NCBI GenBank assembly: GCA_041401985.1
Contig: JAWKTE010000020.1
Location: 1-64,000, forward strand
Length of the DNA stretch: 64,000 nt
Direction of reading: 5' to 3'
Source of the DNA: JACKHA01 sp041401985
Lineage (GTDB): Bacteria > Planctomycetota > Phycisphaerae > Phycisphaerales > UBA1924
The notes beneath the pieces are model-generated. The model searched no databases and was not told where the DNA came from. It saw only the letters and a list, made by a program, of their open reading frames with translations. The position numbers and the translations under genes are program-made. Numbering within the stretch: the first letter of the stretch is position 1; each line of letters begins with the position of its first letter. Positions 7,105 through 15,132 of the stretch are shown here, piece by piece.

Positions 7105-8835
7105 GTGCCCATCCCGCTGTGGCTTGCGCGCCCGATGTCGTGGGCGTACTGGCAGGCGGCGCGCCGGCATGGGGCGTGGGGGAGGGCGCGGAGCGAGCGG
7201 CTGGCGGTGCCGGTTGTTTCGGTGGGGAATCTCTCCGTGGGCGGGACGGGCAAGACGCCGCTGGTCGGGCGGCTTGTGGAGGCGCTGGCTGGGGCGGGTC
7301 ATCGGCCTTGCGTGGCGATGCGGGGGTATCGGGCGGCGTCTGGGGGCGAGTCGGACGAGGCGGCTGCGTATCGGCGTGCGTTCGAGCGGCTGGGGCTGGA
7401 TGTGCCGGTTGTCGCGCAGCCGGATCGGGCGGTGGGGGTGCGGGCGCTGCTTGGGAGCGGAGCCTCGATCGACTGCGTGGTGCTGGATGACGGGTTCCAG
7501 CACCATCGGCTGGCGCGGGATCTGGACGTCGTGGTGCTGGATGCGTCGCGATCGGTGCTGGAGGATCGGCTGCTGCCGGCGGGTTGGCTGCGCGAGCCGC
7601 TTGATGCTTTGGAGCGGGCGGATGCGGTGGTGCTGACGCATGTTGATCGGGCTGGGGAGGGGGCCGTCGAGCGGCTGCGCGGTGTGCTGGCGGCGCGGTG
7701 GCCCGATCTGCCGGTTGCGACGTCGCGGCATGTGTGGGATGGATTGGATGTGCTCGACGTGGGCGGGGTGGCCGCGGAGCGTGAGGTCGGGTGGCTGCGG
7801 GGCAAACGGGTGCTGGCGGTGTCGGCGATCGGGAATCCGAGGGGGTTCCTTGATGCGGTTCGCGGGGCGGTTGGCGCGGAGGCAGCGCGGATCATCACGC
7901 TGCGGGATCACGATCCCTACGCGTCGGCGACCGTGGAGCTGGTGCTGGAGGCGGCGCGCGGGATGGACGCGGTGGTGACGACGGACAAGGACTGGTCGAA
8001 GTTGGGGCGGGTGGAGGCGGCGAGGTGGGAGTGTGCGGTGGTGATGCCGCGGCTGCGGCTGGCGTTTGGGGAAGGGGAGGGGAGTTGCCGGTGGGAGAAG
8101 GCGTGCTTGGGGTTGTTGGTGGGAAGGGGTGAGGAGTGGAGGATTGGTGGGGCGCGGGTTTGGAGCACCCGGCGGCTGCGCCGCCGACACAGGTCGGAGA
8201 CCTGTGCCACCGCTCAACGAGTTCACCCGATGCGGGTGAGGCGGGCGTACTCGAGGATGAGGGTTTTGGTGCCGGCCTGGCGGAACTTGACGGTGGCGCG
8301 CGGAGCGGCGCCGGCCTCGACGCGCACGACCTCGCCGATGCCGAACTGGGGGTGTCGGACCAGGCAGCCGGGCGGGAAGTCGTGCTTGACGGCGGTCTCG
8401 GCGGCGTGGCGTCGGGCGGCGGAGCGATCGCGCCGGATGGTGGGGGCGTCGTCCTGCCAGTCGTCGTCGGCTTCATCCGACTCGAACGCATCGGCCTGGT
8501 TCGAGGTCAGGACGTGCTCGGGGGGGAGTTCGTCGAGGAAGCGGCTGGCGATGGTGCGCTCGGGGATGCCGCGGTTGGTGCGGTACCGTGCGGAGCAGAT
8601 GGTCAGCGAGCGCATGGCGCGGGTGATGCCGACGAAAGCGAGGCGGCGCTCTTCTTCGAGGTCGCTCTCGCTCTCGGCGGCGCGGGAGTGGGGGAGGAGT
8701 CCCTCTTCGAGGCCGACGATGGCGACGGAGTCGAACTCGAGACCCTTGGCGGCGTGGAGCGTCATGAGCGTCACGGCGCCCTGCGTGGGATCGACGGCGT
8801 CGGCGTCGGCGACGAGGGCGACGGATTCGAGGTAG
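7105..8835 (+). CDS. lpxK: Tetraacyldisaccharide 4'-kinase (open frame runs past the normal end)
   Basis: Phosphorylates the 4' position of the lipid A precursor at the inner membrane. The N-terminal hydrophobic region (PIPLWLARPMSWAYW) is followed by the P-loop SVGNLSVGGTGKTPLV, the RGYRA segment, and LDDGFQHHRLARDLDVVVLD, then ALERADAVVLTHVD and VVTTDKDWSKL. Homology ends near 8130, about 340 residues, the usual length. No stop follows in that frame: it passes through the repeat at 8160 and 600 bases antisense to uvrD before TAG at 8833. A TGA lies in another frame near 8130, so an indel or the repeat probably removed the original stop. GTG at 7105 is the chosen start; ATG at 7135 is possible. 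Confidence 0.8.
   Translation: MPIPLWLARPMSWAYWQAARRHGAWGRARSERLAVPVVSVGNLSVGGTGKTPLVGRLVEALAGAGHRPCVAMRGYRAASGGESDEAAAYRRAFERLGLDVPVVAQPDRAVGVRALLGSGASIDCVVLDDGFQHHRLARDLDVVVLDASRSVLEDRLLPAGWLREPLDALERADAVVLTHVDRAGEGAVERLRGVLAARWPDLPVATSRHVWDGLDVLDVGGVAAEREVGWLRGKRVLAVSAIGNPRGFLDAVRGAVGAEAARIITLRDHDPYASATVELVLEAARGMDAVVTTDKDWSKLGRVEAARWECAVVMPRLRLAFGEGEGSCRWEKACLGLLVGRGEEWRIGGARVWSTRRLRRRHRSETCATAQRVHPMRVRRAYSRMRVLVPAWRNLTVARGAAPASTRTTSPMPNWGCRTRQPGGKSCLTAVSAAWRRAAERSRRMVGASSCQSSSASSDSNASAWFEVRTCSGGSSSRKRLAMVRSGMPRLVRYRAEQMVSERMARVMPTKARRRSSSRSLSLSAAREWGRSPSSRPTMATESNSRPLAAWSVMSVTAPCVGSTASASATRATDSR
8160..8211. repeat. Gene-end hairpin repeat between lpxK and uvrD
   Basis: Two adjoining hairpins, CGGCGGC-TGC-GCCGCCG and ACAGGTC-GGA-GACCTGT, preceded by TTGGAGCACC and followed by GCCACC. 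A near-identical copy lies at 58284-58369 and a diverged one at 24151-24195. All three end 10-25 bases past the stop codon of a minus-strand gene. It might fold in mRNA and act as a 3' end or terminator, but there is no T-run. Confidence 0.75.
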
Positions 8836-10805
8836 GCGCGGAGGAGGGCGAGGAGGGGCGGGGTGGGGATGGAGAGGTCGTCGAGGGGGCCGAGATCATC
8901 AGAAGCGACGGAGCGACGGAGCGACGGAGCGACGGAGGGGTCGTCGTCGGGGGGATCTCCGGTTTGGTCGGCGGCGTCTGGATCATCGAGCATCGCGTCG
9001 AAGTCTGGGGCGGCGTCGATCGGTGTGGACAGCGCGGGGTCGCGTTCGGGGGCGAACTCGCGCTCGAACTCGGCGGCGGAGGAGATGAGTTCGCCGAGGT
9101 TGTCGAGGCGGTCGGCGTCGGCGTCGTTGCCTGTCTTGGTGGCCTGCTTCTGGTAGTGGGCCTCGAGGCCGGACTCTTCGATGACGCGCCGGACCAGGTC
9201 GGAGAGGCTTGTGGGGACGGCGGCGCCGAGGAACGAGCCGGCGCCGGTCCAGTTGTCGAGCATGTCGACGAACCGGGCGGCGGCGGACTGGGCGGCCTTG
9301 GTCAGGCCCGGGATGGAACCGGCGCTGCGGAGGGCTTCGAGCAGGGGCTCGCCCTGGTCGGAGGCCCAGACCTGCATGGCGGCGACGCTCGTGTTCCCGA
9401 GGCCGCGGGTCGGGGTGTTGATGATGCGTTCGAGCGACACGTCGTCGGCGGGGTTGGCGACGACGCGGAGGTAGGCCAGGCAGTTCTTGATCTCTTCGCG
9501 GTCGAAGAAGGCGGTGCCGCGTGCGATGGTGTAGGGCACGCCGGCGGATCGGAAGGCGTCCTCGAGGACGCGTGAGAGGGCGTTGGTGCGGTAGAAGACG
9601 GCCATGGAGCGCCACGGAACGCCGGGGGCGGCGTGGTCGGAGTCGAAGGGTTGAGACGCGCCAGCGGTTGCGCGGTCGGTGTCGCTGGCCCCGGCGTGGC
9701 GGCGTTTGAAGTGGTCGACGATGAGCGAGGCCTCGTGGTGCTCGTCGCGGCACAGGACGACGCGGACCTTGTCGCCGCCGGGGCGGCTGGTGAAGAGGGG
9801 CTTGTCGCGTCGGAGGCGGTTATGCTTGATGAGGGTGTCGGCGACGGCAAGGATGGGCTCGGTGGAGCGGAAGTTCTCGCCGAGTTTGATGGTGGTGCAG
9901 CCGGGGTAGGCCTTCTCGAAGTCGAGGATGTTGTTGATGTCGGCGCCGCGCCAGCCGTAGATGGACTGGTCGGGGTCGCCGACGACGCAGATGTTGGGCT
10001 CGACGCCGGCGCGTTCGGCAATCGCGTTCCAGGCGCCGCCGCCGGCGAGCATGGCGGCGATCTGGAACTGGGCGCGGTTGGTGTCCTGGTACTCGTCGAT
10101 GAGCAGGTATCGGAAGCGGGCCTGGCACTCGGCGCGGATCTCGGGGCGTTCCTTCAGGATCCTCGCGGTGAGCAGGAGCAGGTCGTCGAAATCGACGGCG
10201 TTGGCCTGGTGCAGGGCCCGCTCGTAGGACGTGTAGATCTTGGCGACCTGGCGGCCCCGGAAGTCCGACGCGCGGTCGGCAAAGGCCGCGGCGTCCAGCA
10301 GATCGTTCTTGGCGTTGCTGATGACCGAGAGCACGGTCCGCGGCGGCCAGTTGCTGGTCGAGAGGTTGAGGGCGGCGATCACCTTCTTGATGAGCGACTG
10401 CTGGTCCGACGAGTCGTAGATGGAGTAGTCGGGCTTGAGGCCGGGGATGCGGGCGTGTTCGGCGTAGCGCCGGAGCAGGCGGGCGCACAGGGAGTGGAAG
10501 GTGGTGATAGTCAGGGCGCGGGCGACGCGTTCGGAGCCCAGGCCGGTGTCGGCCAGGAGGCGCTCGACGCGCTCGCGCATCTCGCCGGCGGCCTTGTTGG
10601 TGAAGGTCAGGGCCAGGATCTGCCAGGGGCGGACGCCGATGGTGAGCAGGCGGGCGATGCGCCGGGTGATGACGCGGGTCTTGCCGGACCCCGCGGCGGC
10701 GAGGATGAGCAGCGGGCCCTCGGTATGGAGGACCGCGGCCCGCTGGGGGTCGGTGAGGTCGGCCAAGAGGGCGTCGTGCCGTGGGTCGCGATCCGTCGCG
10801 GGCAT
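8223..10805 (-). CDS. uvrD: UvrD/PcrA-type superfamily 1 DNA helicase
   Basis: ATP-driven 3'-5' DNA helicase for nucleotide excision and mismatch repair and for clearing replication and transcription conflicts. The 860-residue product has all SF1A motifs in order: Q-motif region LTDPQRAAV, Walker A AAAGSGKT (about 37-44), motif Ia LTFTNKAAGEM, TTFHSLCARLLR, Walker B DEYQDT, motif III GDPDQSIYGWRGA, motif IV ENFRST, motif V TLMTLHAAKGLEFD and motif VI VGITRAM. The C-terminal HPQFGIGEVVRVE is the Tudor-like element that contacts RNA polymerase in PcrA/UvrD. A low-complexity acidic insert of roughly 60 residues before motif V carries the octamer repeat listed separately. Confidence 0.95.
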   Translation of the reverse strand: MPATDRDPRHDALLADLTDPQRAAVLHTEGPLLILAAAGSGKTRVITRRIARLLTIGVRPWQILALTFTNKAAGEMRERVERLLADTGLGSERVARALTITTFHSLCARLLRRYAEHARIPGLKPDYSIYDSSDQQSLIKKVIAALNLSTSNWPPRTVLSVISNAKNDLLDAAAFADRASDFRGRQVAKIYTSYERALHQANAVDFDDLLLLTARILKERPEIRAECQARFRYLLIDEYQDTNRAQFQIAAMLAGGGAWNAIAERAGVEPNICVVGDPDQSIYGWRGADINNILDFEKAYPGCTTIKLGENFRSTEPILAVADTLIKHNRLRRDKPLFTSRPGGDKVRVVLCRDEHHEASLIVDHFKRRHAGASDTDRATAGASQPFDSDHAAPGVPWRSMAVFYRTNALSRVLEDAFRSAGVPYTIARGTAFFDREEIKNCLAYLRVVANPADDVSLERIINTPTRGLGNTSVAAMQVWASDQGEPLLEALRSAGSIPGLTKAAQSAAARFVDMLDNWTGAGSFLGAAVPTSLSDLVRRVIEESGLEAHYQKQATKTGNDADADRLDNLGELISSAAEFEREFAPERDPALSTPIDAAPDFDAMLDDPDAADQTGDPPDDDPSVAPSLRRSVASDDLGPLDDLSIPTPPLLALLRAYLESVALVADADAVDPTQGAVTLMTLHAAKGLEFDSVAIVGLEEGLLPHSRAAESESDLEEERRLAFVGITRAMRSLTICSARYRTNRGIPERTIASRFLDELPPEHVLTSNQADAFESDEADDDWQDDAPTIRRDRSAARRHAAETAVKHDFPPGCLVRHPQFGIGEVVRVEAGAAPRATVKFRQAGTKTLILEYARLTRIG
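8904..8935. repeat. Octamer repeat (AGCGACGG) x4 inside uvrD
   Basis: Four perfect head-to-tail copies of AGCGACGG, in frame with uvrD and encoding PSLRRSVA on the minus strand within an acidic linker just upstream of helicase motif V. The same word array occurs in miaB, asnS (twice) and at the tetR 3' end. Confidence 0.9.
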
Positions 10806-10905
10806 GGGGGGAGGTTAGCGGTCCGGCGTCGGGATTCGAGGGGGGCGACAGAGTGGGTCGGGTGGGCTGGCTTGGATCGGGACCGGGCGAAGGCTGCTGA
10901 CCGTG

Positions 10906-10941
10906 TTGACGGGTGTCCGTACATTGTGTACACTATGGACA
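10906..10941 (+). promoter_or_regulatory. Promoter with embedded operator for the Phd/RelE-type pair
   Basis: A sigma70-like promoter, TTGACG at 10906-10911, a 17-base spacer and TACACT at 10929-10934. Superimposed is an imperfect 28-bp dyad: TGTCCGTA at 10914-10921 pairs with TATGGACA at 10934-10941, centred on the palindrome GTGTACAC at 10926-10933. Antitoxins of this type usually repress their own promoter, so the dyad is a good candidate operator (inference). Confidence 0.75.
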
Positions 10942-10948
10942 ATCAGTG

Positions 10949-11200
10949 ATGACCACCAAGCCCAATGACATCCCGATGCGCGTGCTGCGTGAGCACCTGG
11001 CCGACGTGTCGGAGGAGGTGTCGCGCGGTCGCCGGTTCATCGTGACGCGGAACAAGCGGGCCAAGATGGCGTTGGTGCCTGTGGAGGACCTGGCGAGGCT
11101 GGAGGCGTGGGAGGATGCGCGCGATGCCGCGGTGATCGCGGAACGGGCGGGCGAGTCGTCGGAATCGTGGGAAACCGTAAAGGCTCGCCTTGGGATCTAG
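10949..11200 (+). CDS. Phd/YefM-type antitoxin
   Basis: 83 residues. The N-terminal half fits the Phd/YefM DNA-binding fold: PMRVLREHLADVSEEVSRG, then RFIVTRNKRAKMALVPVEDLARLE. The C-terminus is a charged helix (DAAVIAERAGESSESWETVKARLGI) of the kind that wraps around a RelE/ParE toxin. ATG at 10949 lies only 15 bases after the promoter -10 box, so the mRNA would be nearly leaderless; an adjacent GTG at 10946 is an alternative start. The toxin gene follows after 67 bases. Confidence 0.88.
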   Translation: MTTKPNDIPMRVLREHLADVSEEVSRGRRFIVTRNKRAKMALVPVEDLARLEAWEDARDAAVIAERAGESSESWETVKARLGI

Positions 11201-11267
11201 GCGGAAGCAGGGCGGGACGGGCCGCGGCGGTCGGACCGCGGGATCATCGGGCGGCCGGTCGGAGCGT

Positions 11268-11534
11268 GTGCGGCGGTACCGGGTCGAGATTAAGCGGTCG
11301 GCCGCGAAGGAGTTGGAGGCGCTGGACGCGAGGGCGCGGGGTTTGGTTGCCGCTGCGATCGACGGGTTGGCCGAGGATCCGCTGCCCGCGGGATGCCAGC
11401 CGATCAAGGGAGCGGCTGGCTGCTACCGGATTCGCGTCGGCGACTACCGGGTTGTGTACGAACTCCAGAGCGATGTGCTTGTGGTGCTGGTGATCCGGAT
11501 TGGGCATCGGCGGGATGTGTATCGGGACCGGTGA
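11268..11534 (+). CDS. RelE/ParE-superfamily toxin
   Basis: 88 residues with the compact RelE/ParE fold: VEIKRSAAKELEAL at the N-terminus, a helix ending in LAEDPLPAGCQPIKG, then GCYRIRVGDYRVVYEL and VLVVLVIRIGHRRDVYR. The RIRVGDYRVVYE and HRRDVYR elements are typical of RelE-type mRNA interferases, but ParE-like gyrase inhibition cannot be excluded. The same frame is open from 11190 and overlaps the antitoxin; those codons (Gly/Arg/Ser-rich) do not resemble the family, so GTG at 11268 is preferred. Confidence 0.85.
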   Translation: MRRYRVEIKRSAAKELEALDARARGLVAAAIDGLAEDPLPAGCQPIKGAAGCYRIRVGDYRVVYELQSDVLVVLVIRIGHRRDVYRDR

Positions 11535-12123
11535 GGATGGCGATTGGGGGGTGTCGCGCGCGTGGCCGAGGTGTGAAGCACGCGCGAATCGGTGGAAACC
11601 GGCTTGCCTTGGGTGTGAAGGCGGGGTAGATTCTGGGCGACGCAATCCCGAACGCCAACCGGTTCTGGTCCGTCGGCTGACGCCGAAGGTGCCGGGGCTC
11701 GATCGCCGATCCAAATGGATGTCGGCGGGGCGGGTCGGGACAGGAGCCTTTGACCGGTGCGGATCGATCGCGGAACCTCGTCTGGCTTGGGATGCACGGC
11801 GCGATGCGCCCATCGTCCCGCGGGGGTCTCGCGCCGTCGCGTCGGCCACACAGCGCGGGGGTCGGTTTCGACCCTTTCGCGTGTGCGAGGGCCTCGGCCC
11901 CTCGGACCCGCGTCGCTATGACCGCAGGTTTCGTCCAATCATGGATGAGGCCGCGCGTGCGGGGCGGGGCTTTGGCCCTGGGCGTCCGCCGCGTGGTTGG
12001 ACTTCGGCGTGATTCGAGGATCGCTTTGGCCCCGCGCCCCGGTGTCGGGGTTGGGCGGGTTTGTCGGTTCCGCGGGGTCCCGGGTTCGGGGCTGCCCGCC
12101 GCACACTTTGAGGAGTAGTCGCC
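11535..12123 (+). promoter_or_regulatory. infC upstream region with promoter and long leader
   Basis: No gene is seen in these 589 bases. A sigma70-like promoter, TTGCCT at 11604-11609, 17-base spacer, TAGATT at 11627-11632, faces infC and would give a leader of nearly 490 bases. Long infC leaders often carry autoregulatory structure, but I could not identify a known leader motif. A GAGGAG ribosome binding site sits at 12111-12116. Confidence 0.5.
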
Positions 12124-12993
12124 ATCAATCGCAGGTTTGGAGGTCCGGACAACCGTCAGGTTCAGCGCACGCGCGTGAACCACATGATCCGTCTGTCGCC
12201 GATCCGCGTGGTCGGCCCGGACAACGAGCAGATCGGCGTGATCGAGACGCCGGCCGCGATCCGCATGGCCGAGGAGCAGGGGCTCGATCTGGTCGAGATC
12301 GTGCCCAACTCGCGCCCGCCCGTGTGCAAGATCATGGACTACGGGAAGTACAAGTACGAACTCTCCAAAAAGGAGAGCAAGAACCGGGCGGCGGCCAAGA
12401 GCCAGGAGCTCAAGGAAATCCGCCTCGGGCGGTCGATCAAGATCGACCCGCACGACGTGTGGATCCGGGTGGAGCAGTCGCGCCGGTTCCTGATGCAGGG
12501 CCACAAGGTGCAGATCACCCAGCGGTTCCGCGGGCGTGAGATGATGCACCGCCACCTGGGGATCGAGCGCCTGCAGAAGATCGTCACGGACCTGGCGGAC
12601 ATCTCGAAGGTGGAGAGCCCGCCGCGGTTCTTCGGTCGTGCGGCCACCATCATGCTCGCGCCGGACAAGGCCAAGATCGAGGCGCTCAAGCGGAAGATGA
12701 AGAAGGAAGAGCTCGAGGCCCTCGAGGAGGAGGAGGACGAACTCGAGGAGGCCGACGCCGGCATCGAGTACGAGGACGACGACGACGACGCGACGCCCGA
12801 GGGCGCCGAGGGCGAGGCGGCGGAATCGGAAGCCAAGCCTGCGGCCAAGGGTGGCCCCAAGGAGCCCGCGAAGCCCGACGCGAAGGCCGGCAGGGCCGAG
12901 GACGACGACAAGAAGGGCAAGAAGAAGGGGCCGAAGGACAACCGGGCGCGGAACCCCATCGATGACGAGATGCGGGCGTTGCTGGGCGAGTAA
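12124..12993 (+). CDS. infC: Translation initiation factor IF-3, probable AUC start
   Basis: Binds the 30S subunit, blocks premature 50S joining and checks the initiator codon. The N-domain (NRRFGGPDNRQ, then IRVVGPDNEQIGVI and LDLVEIVPNSRPPVCKIMDYGKYKYE), the linker, and the C-domain (KEIRLGRSIKIDPHD, QRFRGREMMHR, AATIMLAPDK) are complete. The conserved first residues are reached only if translation starts at ATC 12124, eight bases after GAGGAG; the first standard codon (GTG 12175) would remove 17 residues. Rare start codons are characteristic of infC and allow IF-3 to repress its own synthesis. A ~95-residue acidic then lysine-rich tail extends the usual length. rpmI and rplT do not follow. 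Confidence 0.93.
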   Translation: MNRRFGGPDNRQVQRTRVNHMIRLSPIRVVGPDNEQIGVIETPAAIRMAEEQGLDLVEIVPNSRPPVCKIMDYGKYKYELSKKESKNRAAAKSQELKEIRLGRSIKIDPHDVWIRVEQSRRFLMQGHKVQITQRFRGREMMHRHLGIERLQKIVTDLADISKVESPPRFFGRAATIMLAPDKAKIEALKRKMKKEELEALEEEEDELEEADAGIEYEDDDDDATPEGAEGEAAESEAKPAAKGGPKEPAKPDAKAGRAEDDDKKGKKKGPKDNRARNPIDDEMRALLGE

Positions 12994-13010
12994 CGAGACC
13001 CGCGGACGAA

Positions 13011-13099
13011 GTTGGGACGCTGGGGTCGCGGGCGCTCCGCCCGCGACGGGGCGCGGAGACTCTGTCGCGGGCGTTCCGCCCGCAACCCCAGTTGGGACG
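13011..13099. repeat. Small inverted-repeat element between infC and miaB
   Basis: CTGGGGT at 13020-13026 and ACCCCAG at 13085-13091 bound two successive hairpins built on GCGGGCG and CGCCCGC (13026-13046 and 13065-13085). A 9-bp direct repeat GTTGGGACG sits just outside on both sides (13011-13019 and 13091-13099), as expected for a target-site duplication. No coding capacity. It looks like a non-autonomous palindromic element. Confidence 0.65.
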
Positions 13100-13169
13100 G
13101 TTGCAGATCACTCGGGCCGGCTCGCGGCGTGGAGAACACCACGGGGCGCGGGTCGGCGGGAGTTGGGCG

Positions 13170-15024
13170 ATGTCCACGCGCGGTGATGTCGAAGTGATGG
13201 CAGCGGGCTCGTCGCCGGACGGCGGGGCCAGCCCGGCCAGCGGGGGGGCCGGCGACGGCTCGCGGCCCGCAACCCGGAGCGTCTATCTCGAGACGTTCGG
13301 CTGCCAGATGAACGAACTGGACTCGGAGCTGGTCGCGGGCCAGCTCGCGAGCCTGGGGTACCGCTTCACGCCCGACGCGGACCGGGCGGACGTGGTGCTG
13401 TACAACACCTGCTCGGTGCGCGAGCACGCCGAGCAGAAGGTGTGGTCGCGCCTCGGGAAACTCAAGTTCGAGAAGCAGCGGCGGCCCTCGATGGTCGTGG
13501 GCGTGCTGGGCTGCATGGCCGAGCGCGACGGCGTGGACCTGATCCGGCGGATGCCGGTCGTGGACATCCTGTGCGGGCCGGGCGAATTGGACAAACTGCC
13601 GTCGCTGCTGGACAACGCGGTGAGGACGAAGGAGAGTCTGGGAAGCGACGCCGCGACGCAGCGACGGAGCGACGAAGGGTCGAGTTCTCGTGGGCTGATC
13701 TCGGCGGGGCAGGTGGCGCTCCAGGGTGGGTCGTCGCGGCGGTCGGCGACGCTGGCGGCGGCCGAGGACACGCTGGAACTGCTGGATCTGTCGCGGGCGA
13801 TCAGCCCGGTGGACGGGTTTGGCGGGGCGGGCGCGAAGCGGTCCGCGTACGTCAGGATCACGCGCGGGTGCAACAAGCACTGCACGTACTGCGTCGTGCC
13901 GCACACGCGCGGGGCCGAGATCCATCGCCCGCCGGACCACATCGTCGATGAGTGCAAGCGCCTGGCCGACGCGGGCGTGATCGAGGTCACGCTGCTAGGG
14001 CAGACCGTGAACCACTACCGGTTCGAGCACGGGGCGGCGGTGAGCCTCAGCGGCGTGACGCAGCCGCAGAAGGGGCGGGCGTGGGCGGCGCCCAAGGCCG
14101 GGGCGGCGCGCCGCGACCCGCAGGCCGGCCAGCACACGACGACGTTCGCCGACCTGCTGGCGCGGGTCCACGACGAGGTGCCGGTCATCCGGCGTCTGCG
14201 GTTCGTCACGAGTTACCCGCGCGACTTCGGCGACGATGCCCTGCAGGTGATGCGGGACTGCCCGCGGATCTGCCGCTATCTGCACGTGCCGGCCCAGTCG
14301 GGTTCGGACCGGATGCTGCGGGCAATGAACCGGGGCTACACGATCGCGCAGTACGAGGAGTTTCTGGGCGCGGGCCCGTGCGATGCTGGACCAGCCGGAG
14401 ATCGGTCGCCCGCTGATGGTCTCCGGCGACATCATCGTCGGCTTCCCCGGCGAGACCGACGAGGACTTCGCCGCCACCGTGGGTCTGCTTGAGCGGGCCA
14501 GGTACAAGAACTGCTTCATCTTCAAGTACTCGCCCCGCCCGGGCACGCCGGCGTACGACCGGCTTCAGGACGACGTGCCCGAGGCGGTCAAACGCCAGCG
14601 GAACAACCAACTGCTCGCGATCCAGTCGCGGATTTCCGACGAAGTCTCGGCGGCCCAGGTCGGGCGGGAGTTCGAGGTGATGGTCGAGGGCGTGAGCCGT
14701 CGGAGCCTGAAGCAGTCGGGGGCGACCAAGGGTGTGCTCCGCCGGCGCCAGGCGGTGGCCGGGGGCGTGGCGCTGACGGTTGGGGGCGTGGAGCCGCGGG
14801 GGGCGGTTGACGTGGCTCCAGTCGCCGGCGACGCGGGACACGCCACGCCAGATCAAGGCGAGGCGCAGACCGGCACGGTGCAGTTGTCGTCGCGGACCGA
14901 CGGCGACCTGATCGTGTTCGTCGATGTCCCCGCGGACCAGGCCGAGGGGCTGGTGGGCACGATGCGCCGCGTGCGGGTGACGGCGTCGGACCGGCTGAGC
15001 CTGCATGGGGCGCTGGTTTCCTGA
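13170..15024 (+). CDS. miaB: tRNA-2-methylthio-N6-dimethylallyladenosine synthase MiaB (one frameshift)
   Basis: Radical SAM methylthiotransferase that adds the 2-methylthio group to i6A37 of tRNA using two Fe-S clusters. The UPF0004 domain cysteines are present (FGCQMN, NTCSVRE, GCMAE), then the radical SAM CNKHCTYC motif and PHTRG. The frame breaks near 14375: YEEFLG is followed by a shifted reading, and the correct continuation (MLDQPEIGRPLMVSGDIIVGFPGET to a TRAM domain) opens at 14383 in another frame. One missing base in a GC run would restore a normal gene, so a sequencing error is as likely as decay. An octamer repeat adds about ten residues near position 160. Confidence 0.88.
13644..13675. 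repeat. Octamer repeat (AGCGACGN-like) x4 inside miaB
   Basis: Four head-to-tail octamers, AGCGACGC CGCGACGC AGCGACGG AGCGACGA, in frame within miaB between the Fe-S domain and the radical SAM domain, encoding SDAATQRRSDE. Same word, copy number and left edge (GGA) as the array in asnS. Confidence 0.85.
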
Positions 15025-15080
15025 GGGGAAAACGGCTCCGCAGGCGTGCGTGCCCGGTGTGTGATGCCCTCCGAAACGCC

Positions 15081-15108
15081 TTGGATCTCGCCGGGTGTCA
15101 AGTACACT
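15081..15108 (+). promoter_or_regulatory. Promoter of the SGNH hydrolase gene
   Basis: TTGGAT at 15081-15086, a 16-base spacer and TACACT at 15103-15108. The ATG follows 25 bases after the -10 box, preceded by AGGAG. The TACACT -10 also occurs in the promoters at 10929 and 21768. Confidence 0.6.
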
Positions 15109-15132
15109 GTTGGACTCGGCCAGGAGTGAGCG

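Noticed and set aside
12994..13170. rpmI-rplT expected after infC
   Set aside because: Neither L35 nor L20 is encoded here; a repeat and miaB follow instead.
12339..13940. A 533-codon minus-strand frame opposite infC and miaB
   Set aside because: Antisense to IF-3 and MiaB; its acidic/serine runs are the complement of the IF-3 Glu/Lys tail.
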